DNA of 64,000 nucleotides from Enterococcus phoeniculicola ATCC BAA-412 (GCF_000407505.1 NZ_ASWE01000001.1:493324-557323), one strand, 5' to 3'. Shown: positions 38,033 to 47,756, counted from the stretch's first letter. Translations and numbers: made by a program. Notes: generated by a model not told the origin, from the letters alone.

Positions 38033-39250
38033 TTATTGGTCGTTAGAGGCCGTATACGCATAAGCGTACCTTGTATGATTCCTGACCATGGAATACATGC
38101 ACTTCAGAAGCTTGTTGATACAAGCAACTGTGGCAACCTTCTCTTTCTTAGGAGCAGGTTGCTTTTTTAGTTTATAGTAATAATCTACTAAGTGATTAGG
38201 AGCAGCTCGCTGCTGTCGAATCATGTTTCGGATGGTGAAGTAAAGAATTTTCCGTGCCTTTGGATTCCCTCTCTTGTTGATGTGGTCTTTTCCAACATAC
38301 TTTCCAGATTGAAAGCGTCGAATATCAATCCCAACAAAAGCATTTAGCTTATTTGAAGTAGAGAATCGTTGAATATCACCTAATTCGCCAAGTAAAAGCA
38401 CAGCGGTCAATTCCCCAATTCCTGGGATTGACTGATATAATTGAAACGCTTCAAAAGGCTGCGCACGTTCAATCATCTGTTGTGCCAACTGGTCCTTTTG
38501 TTCAAGTAGGTCTTGAAGCAGACAGGCGTAATATCGAACTTTTTGACACTGAATACTGTCAGAGTCAACGGCAGGATATGCACAGGAAGCGTAGGCCAAA
38601 AGTTGATCCGCTTTTTGCCATGCTCTATTTTCCGAGATCTTTTTTCGAGTTGCTTTCATTAAGCGATTTTTGATTTTCGTTCGACTGGAAGAAAGAACAA
38701 AGGCGGGATGAGGGAATAGTTCAATAAGGGACAAAGCATAAAGGGTTACACGACTGGAAAAGAACTGTTCTACTTCTGGAAAAGTCAGTTGTAAGGCATT
38801 GTGTAAGTCCATGCGAATGCGTTTGATTTTTTCCTCTATTTCTTGATAGAAGCGGGAAAGATCCCGTAAATCCAGGTAGTGTGATTGTTGGAGTTGTTTG
38901 ATAGGTCGCTGATTTTTCCAATGAGTCTGAGCTAATTGATGGGCATCGGCTTGATCGGTTTTCCAACTACGCAAAGAGCCTTCCTCCAACTGCTTCTTTG
39001 CTTCTAAAGGATTTAACAGACTATAGAATAGGTGATTGTCCTGACAAAATTTTTCTAACGGACGAGAGTAGACTCCTGTCGCTTCAAAAACAATTTCAGG
39101 TGTATCAGGTAACGACTGAATTTCTTCCAATAACAGATGAAATCCTTGTTGAGTATGCGTAATTTTCCCTTCTGAAAGACAATATTCGTCTTGGTAAAGC
39201 ACTTTGTAACTTTCCCCTTTTGAGACATCAAAAGCTAAGATAAACGTCAT
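38033..39250 (-). mobile_element. IS110-family transposase
   Basis: This 405-residue transposase has the RuvC-like DEDD domain at the N-terminus (Asp in LAFDVSKGE, Glu in EATGVYSR, and two Asp in KTDQADAHQLA) and the C-terminal Tnp_IS110 part with the conserved PGIGELTAVLLLGELGD, FVGID and KRGNPKARKILY motifs. It is full length. IS110 elements have no terminal inverted repeats and insert with an element-encoded guide (bridge) RNA. The element is inserted next to the dispersed repeat at 37.7-37.9 kb and before the phn operon terminator; exact ends cannot be fixed without an empty site. Confidence 0.93.
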
Positions 39251-39454
39251 TATTTTTCCTCTTTTCTTTTTTATTGAAAGACCTTCACTGATTCCTTCCG
39301 ATTCTACTTTCCTTTACACGGACTCGTAGTCCCAACATACTTAAACCTGATTCTAAAAGGATAGTGAAGGAGCTCGGTTTATATTTCGGACTCGTAGTCC
39401 TTGAGGTCTTGTTCGAGCTTCCTTTCACCCTCACTATACGCTATAAATAGAAAA
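39251..39454 (-). ncRNA. Candidate IS110 bridge-RNA region
   Basis: The ~200-bp non-coding end upstream of the transposase is where IS110-group elements encode their bridge RNA. Two identical palindromes GGACTCGTAGTCC (39320-39332 and 39388-39400) and AGTGAAGG/CACCCTCACTAT-like partner pieces could form stem loops that expose target and donor guides. A related AAGGACTTGTCCTT lies at the other end (38021-38034) across the transposase stop. The RNA itself is an inference. Confidence 0.5.
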
Positions 39455-39492
39455 TAGTGGGTAAGATATTCCGTCGAATATCCTACCCACTA
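39455..39492 (-). terminator. Terminator of the phn operon
   Basis: TAGTGGGTAAGATATTC pairs with GAATATCCTACCCACTA around CGTC; on the minus strand it is followed by TTTTCTATTTAT. It is 70 bp after the last phn gene. Confidence 0.75.
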
Positions 39493-39564
39493 ATCTTAGT
39501 ATGTTTATCTATTGTTTTCAAAACTCGGAGCTTATCTCTTTTACCTGAGACGGAGCAGAGATAA

Positions 39565-40374
39565 CTATCCATTCACTAATTTTCCTCGTAAACGATTGGA
39601 AATTACTTCTACCAAAAGAATAAGAAGAATCAGTCCAATCAAGATGGAACCTACTTGATTCCAACGATAAGAATTCATAGCAAAAATTAAAGGAGACCCA
39701 ATTCCGCCAGCACCTACTAGACCAAGAATCGTAGCATCACGTAAATTCATGTCAAAACGATAGATGGTGATAGAAGTAAAGTTAGCAATTAGCTGAGGGA
39801 TAATACCGAATCGGATTTTTTCAAATGTTGTACAGCCCATAGCATCCATTGCCTCTAAAATTCCCACGTCAATATCTTCAATAACGTCTACATAGAGCTT
39901 TGAGACCATCCCAATAGAAGTTAAAGACATAGTCATTACACCAGCAAATGGGCCAGGTCCGGTAACACGAACAAACATTAAACCATAAACTAATGCAGGA
40001 ATTGTCCGAATAATGATGACAAAGAAACGTGTTAACAGATAGACCGGTTTTGGCACTACACTAGGAGCCATTAAAAAGGCAACCGGAATAGATAAAATTG
40101 CACCGAAAATTGTTCCTAAAAAGGCAATACAAATCGTTTCAAATAAGAGATAAAAGACACCTTGGTCAGTAAAATTCCATAACAAATCCATATCAGGCTG
40201 TAAAATTCCTAGAATAATCTTTCCAGCAATTTTTGCGCCTCCTTCATCTGTTGCGTTAAACTGAATGGCAGATAACGACCAGATTAAAGCGGCAAGGATA
40301 ATGATGGCTAACAAGGCATATTGTTTTTTCTTTGAGGGTTCTTCATTTAGCTTTGCGCTAATTATATCACTCAT
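39565..40374 (-). CDS. phnE: Phosphonate-type ABC transporter permease (second PhnE)
   Basis: This 269-residue permease has about six membrane helices and the coupling (EAA-like) loop EAMDAMGCTTFEKIRFGIIPQ, plus the PhnE end GAGGIGSPLIFAMNSYRW. It forms the channel with the other PhnE (40390-41193) for phosphonate, phosphite or phosphate uptake. It is the last gene of the operon phnD-phnC-phnE-phnE; no C-P lyase genes are near. Confidence 0.92.
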   Translation of the reverse strand: MSDIISAKLNEEPSKKKQYALLAIIILAALIWSLSAIQFNATDEGGAKIAGKIILGILQPDMDLLWNFTDQGVFYLLFETICIAFLGTIFGAILSIPVAFLMAPSVVPKPVYLLTRFFVIIIRTIPALVYGLMFVRVTGPGPFAGVMTMSLTSIGMVSKLYVDVIEDIDVGILEAMDAMGCTTFEKIRFGIIPQLIANFTSITIYRFDMNLRDATILGLVGAGGIGSPLIFAMNSYRWNQVGSILIGLILLILLVEVISNRLRGKLVNG

Positions 40375-40389
40375 ACCAATTCTCCTTGA

Positions 40390-41193
40390 TTATTGTAGTT
40401 TTTTTCGACAGTATTCACTGATGATTTCGATAAGTCCAACAGTAACAACTAAGACAACCAAAATCATACCGACATTTCCATATTCTCGCCAGCCGAGTTG
40501 TTCATTTAAGATAATTCCTAACCCGCCAGCCCCTACATATCCTAAAATTGAAGCGTAGCGCAGATTTCCTTCAAAGTTAAAAATAGACGTAGAAAGGTAG
40601 GTTGGCAAAATTTCTGGAATGATGGCGTAGCGAAAGGCCTGTAGTTTACTAAGCCCCATTGATTCCAATGCCTCAAATGTACGCATGTCTAAGGATTCAA
40701 TCTGTTCATAAGTCAATTTTCCAACGTAGGCAACAGTAAAGATAAAAATCGCAAGTGTTCCAGCCATGGTACCCAAACCAAAGATAAATGTTGCGATTAA
40801 GGCGGTAACGATTGTTGGCAGGGTTCGCAAAATACTTAATAATAACTTGAAAACAGCGTTGATAATTTTTGATTTAATGATATTAGAAGAAGCAAGAATT
40901 GCTAGAGGGACTGCTATAATCGCTCCAGATAACGAGCCCAACAAAGACATTTTAATCGTATCAAATAATGGCTGCCACACACGATCTAAAAAACTGGTTT
41001 TTGGTGGAAACATCTCTTTTAGTATGACAAAAAATTGGTGTCCTCGCGTCATTAATACAGAAAATTCAAAGTGAGTAACGCGCATAGCAACAACGGTAAA
41101 AAGTAAAACAAGCAAAAGAATGAACGGCAGCTTTGATCGTTTTTCAATCACTGTTTTTCCGTTAGGCAATGTAATGACTTTACTTTTTAACAT
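40390..41193 (-). CDS. phnE: Phosphonate-type ABC transporter permease (first PhnE)
   Basis: This 267-residue permease is paralogous to the next one, with the coupling loop EALESMGLSKLQAFRYAIIPE and the stretch GYVGAGGLGIILNEQLGWREYG. The start at 41193 is chosen because AGGAAGG lies 8 bases upstream; an ATG at 41199 touches the RBS. It overlaps the end of phnC. Confidence 0.92.
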   Translation of the reverse strand: MLKSKVITLPNGKTVIEKRSKLPFILLLVLLFTVVAMRVTHFEFSVLMTRGHQFFVILKEMFPPKTSFLDRVWQPLFDTIKMSLLGSLSGAIIAVPLAILASSNIIKSKIINAVFKLLLSILRTLPTIVTALIATFIFGLGTMAGTLAIFIFTVAYVGKLTYEQIESLDMRTFEALESMGLSKLQAFRYAIIPEILPTYLSTSIFNFEGNLRYASILGYVGAGGLGIILNEQLGWREYGNVGMILVVLVVTVGLIEIISEYCRKKLQ

Positions 41194-41938
41194 GGCCATT
41201 TCCTTCCTCTAAATAAATGTGATCCAAAATATCCTGGGAAACATTTTCTGTAGAGCCGTCATAAACAATTTCTCCTTTACGAATCCCAATAATGCGATCT
41301 GCGTATTCCAAAGCTAAATCCACATGATGAATATTTAGTAAGATTGAAATATCCAGCTCCTGATTAATTCGTTTGAAATCCTCCATAACAAGCTTTGCTG
41401 TTACAGGGTCTAGCGCTGCTACGGGTTCATCTGCCAAAATGATATCTGGATTGCCGACTAAAGTCCTTGCTAAGGCAACACGCTGTTGCTGTCCTCCTGA
41501 AAGCTGGTCTACTCGAATGTAGGCCTTATCCAAAATCCCCACATTGTCTAAAGCTTGAAGACTGGCAATTTTAGCTTCTTCAGGGAAGATTGCTAATAAA
41601 CGACGCCACCAGCTTAGTTCAGGAACAGCACTGACAAGTACATTTTTTAATACTGTGCCACGGGTAATTAAGTTAAAGGACTGGAAAATCATTCCAATCT
41701 TTCGGCGAAACTTTCGAACTTCTTTTCCTTTGAGACTGGCAACATCTGTATCGTTAACAGTTAAAGAGCCACCTGTGATGTCATGCATCTTATTAACACA
41801 ACGCAATAGTGTTGATTTCCCAGCACCCGACAGCCCAATAATCGCTACAAATTCTCCTTGTTGAATTTCAACGTTGATATCTTTTAGCCCTACATGTCCA
41901 TTTGGATAGATTTTTTGGACATTTTCAAATTTTATCAT
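41180..41938 (-). CDS. phnC: Phosphonate-type ABC transporter ATPase
   Basis: This 252-residue ATPase shows Walker A GLSGAGKST, the Q loop FQSFNL, signature LSGGQQQRVALARTL, Walker B IILADEPVAALD and the H-loop region NIHHVDLALEYADR, all typical of PhnC (phosphonate importers). It powers the import system with the two PhnE permeases. Confidence 0.95.
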   Translation of the reverse strand: MIKFENVQKIYPNGHVGLKDINVEIQQGEFVAIIGLSGAGKSTLLRCVNKMHDITGGSLTVNDTDVASLKGKEVRKFRRKIGMIFQSFNLITRGTVLKNVLVSAVPELSWWRRLLAIFPEEAKIASLQALDNVGILDKAYIRVDQLSGGQQQRVALARTLVGNPDIILADEPVAALDPVTAKLVMEDFKRINQELDISILLNIHHVDLALEYADRIIGIRKGEIVYDGSTENVSQDILDHIYLEEGNGHVKK

Positions 41939-42024
41939 GGTAAAATCCTTTCTACTGTTAAAAATAAAAGCTGGAACAAAAGAGCGAATTGAGCCACTTC
42001 TATCCCAACTAAATTTAGTTAATA

Positions 42025-43062
42025 TTATTCTTGGATTAATTTTTGTGCTTTGCGTTCGTTATCGTAATCTTTAGAAGTTGCTTCTTTATAGCCTTCGTGA
42101 GTGTAAATAGCAATTACTTCTTTTCCTTCTTCACTTTCACCAATAGCGATAAATGCTTTTTGTAAAGCTGCCTTCAAATCGTCATCCATTGTTTCAGAAT
42201 TTTTACTAACAGAGATAGTATCGTTGTAAATAGCTGGAGTGACACCAATTACGTTTGTTTCATCCCAGATAGAATCTTTACGAGAATATTCATTTGTCCA
42301 GTTCTTTTCAAAGTCGCGTCGGGCATCAGCATATGCAAGAACCACATCTACTTGTCCAGAAGCAAGACGTGCAAAGGCACTACCGTATGAATCAGATTGA
42401 ACAATATTCTTTAAGTCAGATAGGTTTTTGTCGTAGTTTTCTTTCATCCATAAACCTGGGTAGATGTAACCAGCTGGAGAAGAGGAACTCATGACACTCC
42501 AAGAAGCACCATTTAGGTCATCCCACGTTAATTCTTCCCCTTTATTTACTTTATCAGCTAATGCTTGTCCTTTTGAAGAAGGCCCAGCAATCATTAATGC
42601 GCGGTAAGATTCTGTTTGTTTGTCGGTAGGTTCTGTTGGTTTATTTTCATTCCAATCAACAGGATTATCACTATCAATTGACAGACCGGCACGTGTAGCA
42701 GTCAAGATTACATCTGCTCCATCATCATATAAAACATACGTTCCACCAGGAATGAACCCAACATCAAGCGTGCCGGCAGATAGAGATTCGCCAACTGCTT
42801 CATAGTTTGTTCCAACAGTGATGTCAACATCTTTAATGTTATACCCTTGATTTTTCATTTCTTTAATTAACATATCTTTTAACGGTTTTGTTGCAGAAAC
42901 AATTTCTTCTGGATCGCGAGAAGGAACAAATCCAATAGATAATTTGTCAATTGTTTTATTACCATCTGCATCCGTTTTGTTTTTATCACTTGAACCGCCG
43001 CAAGCCGTCAATAGCATTGATAAACCTAAGACACCTGCAAAACTTAACACTTTTTTGAACAC
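42025..43062 (-). CDS. phnD: Phosphonate-type ABC transporter substrate-binding lipoprotein
   Basis: This lipoprotein of 345 residues has a signal peptide with lipobox LLTAC, a Ser/Lys/Asp-rich linker and a PhnD domain starting LSIGFVPSRDPEEI. Characteristic parts are TNYEAVGESLSAGTLDVGFI and a serine-rich binding loop SVMSSSSPAGYIYPGLWM, as in phosphate/phosphonate binders. The start is taken as GTG at 43062, nine bases after AGGGGG; a TTG at 43089 sits on a likely TATAAT. It is the first gene of its operon, 86 bp before phnC. The true ligand could be phosphonate, phosphite or phosphate. Confidence 0.92.
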   Translation of the reverse strand: MFKKVLSFAGVLGLSMLLTACGGSSDKNKTDADGNKTIDKLSIGFVPSRDPEEIVSATKPLKDMLIKEMKNQGYNIKDVDITVGTNYEAVGESLSAGTLDVGFIPGGTYVLYDDGADVILTATRAGLSIDSDNPVDWNENKPTEPTDKQTESYRALMIAGPSSKGQALADKVNKGEELTWDDLNGASWSVMSSSSPAGYIYPGLWMKENYDKNLSDLKNIVQSDSYGSAFARLASGQVDVVLAYADARRDFEKNWTNEYSRKDSIWDETNVIGVTPAIYNDTISVSKNSETMDDDLKAALQKAFIAIGESEEGKEVIAIYTHEGYKEATSKDYDNERKAQKLIQE

Positions 43063-43089
43063 GTTTTTTCCCCCTAAATTATAGAACAA

Positions 43090-43676
43090 ATTATTTTGTC
43101 GAACTCAGTAAGTATACCATTAAATAAAGTTAGTTGGCGATAGGAATTTAAAAAAATATATGTTAAATATGATTCTTTTTTTGTGTGAAATGTCGTAAAA
43201 GAAGAACAATTAAAAATTATATGAAGAAAATATCTGTGTTTATAAGTAGAATGATAAAAGAAGGGGGAGGATAAAAATGTAGCTTATATTCGAGGAAAGG
43301 GAGCGGAGCTTTGTTGATAGGATTGTTTGGTAGAAGTGTATGAAATTAAGGTGCTTATTCATCCTAGCGCAGTGTCGATTTTAATAACCAGTAGGATAAA
43401 TTGATGCTCCTGACTGAATAGAACAATACTTCTTATAGGTAATCTGATTCCTTTTTTTCATCACTCAGAAGAATGACGAAAACTGAGGTTAGAATAGAAG
43501 TGTAAAGCCTCGGTAAACCAGTGGGGACTCATTCATCAATGGTGAGAATTTCTGTTTATTTTTGTAGCTATCAATTCTTAAACGTTAGCCATCTTCACTC
43601 TTTATTAAGGATTGAAGAGATCTAGACAGAACCATTATGGTAATGTCCAGATCTCCAGATTCTAACACTATTTTGG
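43090..43676. other. Intergenic region with phnD promoter and a GH1 terminator
   Basis: Nothing gene-like is seen. A hairpin at 43612-43655 (GAGATCTAGACA pairing with TGTCCAGATCTC) is well placed as terminator of the minus-strand GH1 gene. A TATACT-like -10 for phnD lies near 43110-43118. Confidence 0.55.
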
Positions 43677-45101
43677 TTATCTAACCAGCAAGTCTACGTC
43701 ATAGTCAAATCCATTATCATCGCTTAACTGCTTATAAAATTCTCCACTTTTCTTTATTGTTCTTTTTTGTGTTGGCAAGTCAAGTGAGACCAGACCATAC
43801 CTGTTTTTATAAGAGTTTATCCATGACCAGCAGTCGATAAATGTCCAAAGGTGATAGCCCTTGATATTACAGCCATCTTCAATTGCAAGCCAGAGATACG
43901 CCAGATGATCTTTAATAAAGTCAATTCGATAATCATCAATCACTTGACCAGATTCGTCCATAAACCGTTCTTCATTGGCTACACCCATACCATTTTCAGA
44001 AATAAAGGATTCTATGTTTCCATAATTATTTTTAATATCCATACACAAATCATGAATACCTTTTTCATAAATTTCCCATCCACGATATTCATTCATTCGT
44101 CTTCCAGGCATAATATGAGGTTCAAAAAACCACTCTGGTAAAAATGGACTCTCAGGGTTAACGGCTGAAGAACGCGCTTTAACTCGACGCGGCTCATAGT
44201 AGTTCAAACCTAAGATTTGTGCAGTATTCTCGCTTATTATTGTCAAATCAGACTCTGTGTAGTCAGCAGGTAATTGCTGATTTTGTGCAAGCAAGTCTAC
44301 TAATGCAGAAGGAAATTCTCCTTTTACCATTGGATCTAAAAAACTGCGTGTATAAAATAAATCAGCAATTTTGGCAGCTTGTACATCTGCAGGATTTTGA
44401 CTTCGCGGGAAGGTGGGGCTTAAGTTTAAAATGACGCCAATCTTACTCTCAAAAGAATATTTTTTAAATGCCTGAATAGCCTTCGCATGTGCCAGTATAG
44501 TAAAGAAGGCAGCCTGTGCGCCACGCTTGAAGTCAATGATATTTGGATAGTGAAAATCTTCCAGATAAGAACCCAAAATAGGGCCTAAAGGTTCGTTGAA
44601 TGTAAACCAGTGATAAACTAAATCACCGAATTCTTTAAAGCAAGTATCTGCAAAATGAACATAGGCATCGACTACATCTCTTGATTCCCATCCACCTTTA
44701 TCCTGTAATTTTGCCGGCATGTCAAAATGATAAAGATTTGCAAATACTTTAATACCATTTTGATTCATTTCAGTAAATAAGTCTTTATAAAATGCGATTG
44801 CTTTTGGATTAACTGTTCCAACACCATCATCTGGAAACATGCGAGCCCATGAAATTGAAACGCGAAACGAATTGTGTCCAGTTTCTTTCATAAGCTGCAC
44901 ATCTTCTTTGTAACGGTGGATATGATCAGTTGTAATTGAAGAATCTATACGATTATAAAAACGATAGGGCTGCTCTTTGTACCATCGCTCCCATACAGTT
45001 TCTGCTTTTCCTGTTTCTCCACGACCTTCTGCTTGTTCAGCCGACCATGCAGATCCCCACCAAAAATTTTCTGGGAAAGTGATTCTTTTTTTCTCTGTCA
45101 T
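43677..45101 (-). CDS. GH1 family beta-glycosidase, probably 6-phospho type
   Basis: This 474-residue GH1 enzyme has the intact acid/base Glu170 in FTFNEPLG and nucleophile Glu369 in FISENGMG, unlike the two GH1 genes at 19-21 kb. The C-terminal loop WSWINSYKNRYGLVSLD carries the Ser/Lys/Tyr pattern that contacts a sugar phosphate instead of the glutamate of plain beta-glucosidases. It opens KRITFPENFWWGSAWSAEQAEG. GAGGAGG supports the start at 45101. It is divergent from a GntR regulator and a PTS EIIC and is probably their hydrolase partner. Confidence 0.88.
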   Translation of the reverse strand: MTEKKRITFPENFWWGSAWSAEQAEGRGETGKAETVWERWYKEQPYRFYNRIDSSITTDHIHRYKEDVQLMKETGHNSFRVSISWARMFPDDGVGTVNPKAIAFYKDLFTEMNQNGIKVFANLYHFDMPAKLQDKGGWESRDVVDAYVHFADTCFKEFGDLVYHWFTFNEPLGPILGSYLEDFHYPNIIDFKRGAQAAFFTILAHAKAIQAFKKYSFESKIGVILNLSPTFPRSQNPADVQAAKIADLFYTRSFLDPMVKGEFPSALVDLLAQNQQLPADYTESDLTIISENTAQILGLNYYEPRRVKARSSAVNPESPFLPEWFFEPHIMPGRRMNEYRGWEIYEKGIHDLCMDIKNNYGNIESFISENGMGVANEERFMDESGQVIDDYRIDFIKDHLAYLWLAIEDGCNIKGYHLWTFIDCWSWINSYKNRYGLVSLDLPTQKRTIKKSGEFYKQLSDDNGFDYDVDLLVR

Positions 45102-45158
45102 TGCTAATACCTCCTCATTCATGAGTATCATAACATTACTTTTATTTAAAATAAATAG

Positions 45159-45174
45159 TTTTAAATAAAAATAT
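45159..45174. promoter_or_regulatory. Candidate GntR operator between GH1 and regulator
   Basis: TTTTAAATAAAAATAT here matches TTTTAAATAAAGATAT at 46043-46058, in front of the EIIC gene, at 15 of 16 positions. A nearby near-palindrome TTTATTTAAAATAAA (45141-45155) fits a GntR dimer. The two sites bracket the genes a GntR protein would control. Confidence 0.55.
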
Positions 45175-45272
45175 ATATCTTTTTTCTTTGGGTATAATTT
45201 TAATGTAGATTTATGAATGTATTTCATGGTAAAGTATAGTTGTACATAGTGTTTTCAATTGGAGGGAACTGA

Positions 45273-45986
45273 ATGAAAAAAATTGCCAAGTATATGGAAA
45301 TTTATTTAGATATAAAAAAGAAAATTTCAAATGGCTATTACCAGATTGGCGAGAAGCTGCCTACAGGAGATGAACTGGCTAAACAGTATGATGCCAGCAA
45401 GCTAACCGTAAAAAAAGGAATTGATTTACTTGTGTCTGAGGGAGTTCTTAGAAGTCGCAGCGGATTTGGAACAGAAGTATTAAGGACGCCGATTGATAAT
45501 TCAAAAGTATTTGGACCAAATGAAGGACTGTTTAGTGTAGTAGGCGAAGAGCATGTTAACTCTGAAATTCATACGTTTTCAATTGAATTGCCATCTGAAG
45601 AGATAGCAAAAAAATTGGAAATTAGCAGAAAGGATTACGTTTATAATATTATACGAAGTCGGTTTATTGATCGTGCGCCATATTCTATAGAGCAAACCTT
45701 CATGCCGTTAACAGTTATTCCTGGTTTGGAACCCAAGCATTTGAAAAAATCAGTCTATTCTTATATTACAAATGACCTAGGATTAGAGATAAAAACTTCA
45801 CATATTTGGATTAAAGGGGATGTGGCAAAGGAATTTGATGCGCGTATTTTAAATATAGATGTTGGAGAGTTTATGATTGAAGTTGATAAAGTTGTTTCAT
45901 TGTCATCGGGAACACCGTTTGAGTACTCCTTATCGAGACATATCTATAAAGATTTTATTTTTGAAGCAGTTTTCGTAGAAAATTAA
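45273..45986 (+). CDS. GntR-family regulator (HTH plus UTRA)
   Basis: This 237-residue protein begins with a GntR winged helix (YQIGEKLPTGDELAKQYDAS, KLTVKKGIDLLVSEGVL) and continues with a UTRA effector domain (about residues 90-235) with SRFIDRAPYSIEQTFMP and the closing FEYSLSRHIYKDF. UTRA binds sugar phosphates, so a phospho-beta-glucoside from the neighbouring PTS is the likely effector. It is divergent from GH1 and followed by the PTS EIIC after a terminator. Confidence 0.93.
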   Translation: MKKIAKYMEIYLDIKKKISNGYYQIGEKLPTGDELAKQYDASKLTVKKGIDLLVSEGVLRSRSGFGTEVLRTPIDNSKVFGPNEGLFSVVGEEHVNSEIHTFSIELPSEEIAKKLEISRKDYVYNIIRSRFIDRAPYSIEQTFMPLTVIPGLEPKHLKKSVYSYITNDLGLEIKTSHIWIKGDVAKEFDARILNIDVGEFMIEVDKVVSLSSGTPFEYSLSRHIYKDFIFEAVFVEN

Positions 45987-46027
45987 GAGTTTAAAGTCAA
46001 AGACTTTGAGCTCTTTTTTTTATTTTT
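45985..46027 (+). terminator. Terminator after the GntR gene
   Basis: AAGAGTTTAAAGTC pairs with GACTTTGAGCTCTT, followed by a run of T. It starts inside the stop codon. It separates the regulator from the EIIC promoter. Confidence 0.85.
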
Positions 46028-46042
46028 TGAAAAAGTATATAA

Positions 46043-46058
46043 TTTTAAATAAAGATAT
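46043..46058. promoter_or_regulatory. Candidate GntR operator in front of the EIIC gene
   Basis: TTTTAAATAAAGATAT is the second copy of the motif at 45159-45174. It lies before a possible promoter (TTGACT near 46066, TATTAT-like -10). Confidence 0.5.
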
Positions 46059-46130
46059 TTACTTTTTGACTTAAGTGTTGTATTATCAGTTCGTAAAGAG
46101 TAATCGGTTTCAAAGTAAAGGAGAGTTTTT

Positions 46131-47465
46131 ATGGAAAAGAGCAGTAAAAAAGATATCATTTTTGAAAAGTTTGGATTGATTGCTACAAAGTTAGGGAACC
46201 AAATACACTTGAGAACATTAAGAGATGCATTCGCGACCTTTATGCCGTTCATGATGCTAGCGGGATTTGTCACGTTAATTAACTATGTTATTCTGGAGCC
46301 AACAGGATTCATGGGGAAGATTATTTCTCCCGAAACATTAACAACGATTCAAAAAATTGGTATATCTATAGGGAATGGCACATTAAGTATTACGACGTTA
46401 TTGGTCGTAGCCGCAGTTTCTTATCATATGTGTGTTAGTAGAAATTATACGAACCACATAGCAGCCGTTTTAGTTGCTATCTCAACGTTTGTTGTTTTAA
46501 CACCGATGACGACAATGTTTACGCCAGAAAATGCTAAGAAGGCAATTGAAGTGACAGGGGTAATTCCGGTTACTCATACAGGAGCTTCAGGTATGTTTGT
46601 TGGGATTTTTGTAGGGTTAGCAGCAACGGAACTATTTATTAAGTTATCAAAAAATAAAAAGCTACAGATTAATCTTTCCGGAAATATTCCGCCAGCCGTT
46701 TTAAAATCATTTAACGTTTTAATACCTATAATGATTACTATCACATCTTTTGCAATTTTTTCATTCCTTATTCTTCAACTGTTTCATATGGATGTAAATA
46801 GTTTGATTACAAATGTTGTTACTGCACCGCTAAGTAAGGTGACAACTGGATTGCCAGGATTTTTGTTAATTACGTCAATTGCCAATTTATTTTTTGGATT
46901 TGGGATTCATCAAGCAGTTATTTCTGGTTCATTGTTAGATCCCTTTTTAATTCAAAATATGCAAGAAAATATGGCTGCCTATGCGAACAAAGAGCAAATT
47001 CCACATATTATAAATATGGCATTTAAAGATACCTTCGCAGTTATGGGTGGCTCAGGAAATACCATTGCTTTATTGATTGCCATATTTATTTTTAGTCGTC
47101 GTAAAGACTATAAAGATTTTGCTAAGCTATCTGTAACGCCAGCAATATTTAATATCAGTGAGCCTATTATTTTTGGCTTGCCAATTGTATTCAATATAAG
47201 TTTAATCATTCCGTTTGTTCTAGCACCTATTTTTTCATTAACTGTTGCGTATTTTGCTACTTCTGTTGGTTTGATTAATCGTGTGGTGGTACAAATTCCA
47301 TGGACAACACCACCTGTTATATCGGGGTTTCTTGCAACTGGTGGCGATTGGAGAGCTGCTATACTGCAAATTTTAATTATAGTAGCTAGTGTCTTTATTT
47401 ACCTGCCATTCTTACGTGTGGATGAAAAAGTGACCGCTAAAATGAGTGTAGAAGAAGAGCAATAA
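46131..47465 (+). CDS. PTS lactose/cellobiose-type EIIC without EIIA/EIIB
   Basis: This 444-residue permease has about ten membrane segments and the EIIC motif FNISEPIIFGLPIVFN near residue 345; it starts with a cytoplasmic stretch KFGLIATKLGNQIHLRTLRDA, then the first helix. It is of cellobiose permease (CelB) type. No EIIA or EIIB gene is beside it, so it must borrow them, possibly from the PTS at 16.9-18.8 kb. RBS is AAAGGAGAG. It is likely coregulated with GH1 (43677-45101) by the GntR protein. Confidence 0.92.
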   Translation: MEKSSKKDIIFEKFGLIATKLGNQIHLRTLRDAFATFMPFMMLAGFVTLINYVILEPTGFMGKIISPETLTTIQKIGISIGNGTLSITTLLVVAAVSYHMCVSRNYTNHIAAVLVAISTFVVLTPMTTMFTPENAKKAIEVTGVIPVTHTGASGMFVGIFVGLAATELFIKLSKNKKLQINLSGNIPPAVLKSFNVLIPIMITITSFAIFSFLILQLFHMDVNSLITNVVTAPLSKVTTGLPGFLLITSIANLFFGFGIHQAVISGSLLDPFLIQNMQENMAAYANKEQIPHIINMAFKDTFAVMGGSGNTIALLIAIFIFSRRKDYKDFAKLSVTPAIFNISEPIIFGLPIVFNISLIIPFVLAPIFSLTVAYFATSVGLINRVVVQIPWTTPPVISGFLATGGDWRAAILQILIIVASVFIYLPFLRVDEKVTAKMSVEEEQ

Positions 47466-47516
47466 AATGTTATTCCTACTCTATTTGAATAAGTGAAGTA
47501 AAAAATATCGATTAAG

Positions 47517-47566
47517 ACTCGCATAAAAATTAGGAAATTAATTTCGTGATGATATGCGAGTTTTTA
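47517..47566 (+). terminator. Terminator after EIIC
   Basis: ACTCGCATA (47517-47525) pairs with TATGCGAGT (47553-47561), followed by TTTTATAT. Confidence 0.75.
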
Positions 47567-47728
47567 TATGTAGAATCTATCTATAGGACGCTTTTCTTTT
47601 GGGGAAAATGAATCATAAGTTAGATTTAGTTGCCTAATTCAAAAAATTAAATTACATTCCAATCTATTTTGTAATCGTCGCCATTCCCTTTTTAAAAACA
47701 TTTTTATCAATAAAAAATAAAATAATAG

Positions 47729-47756
47729 TAGACTGTAAAAATCTTTGTGATATAAT
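47729..47756 (+). promoter_or_regulatory. Candidate promoter of the flavin lipoprotein
   Basis: TATAAT (47751-47756) with a weak -35 (TAGACT, 47729-47734) at 16-bp spacing precedes the RBS and start at 47797. Confidence 0.5.
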
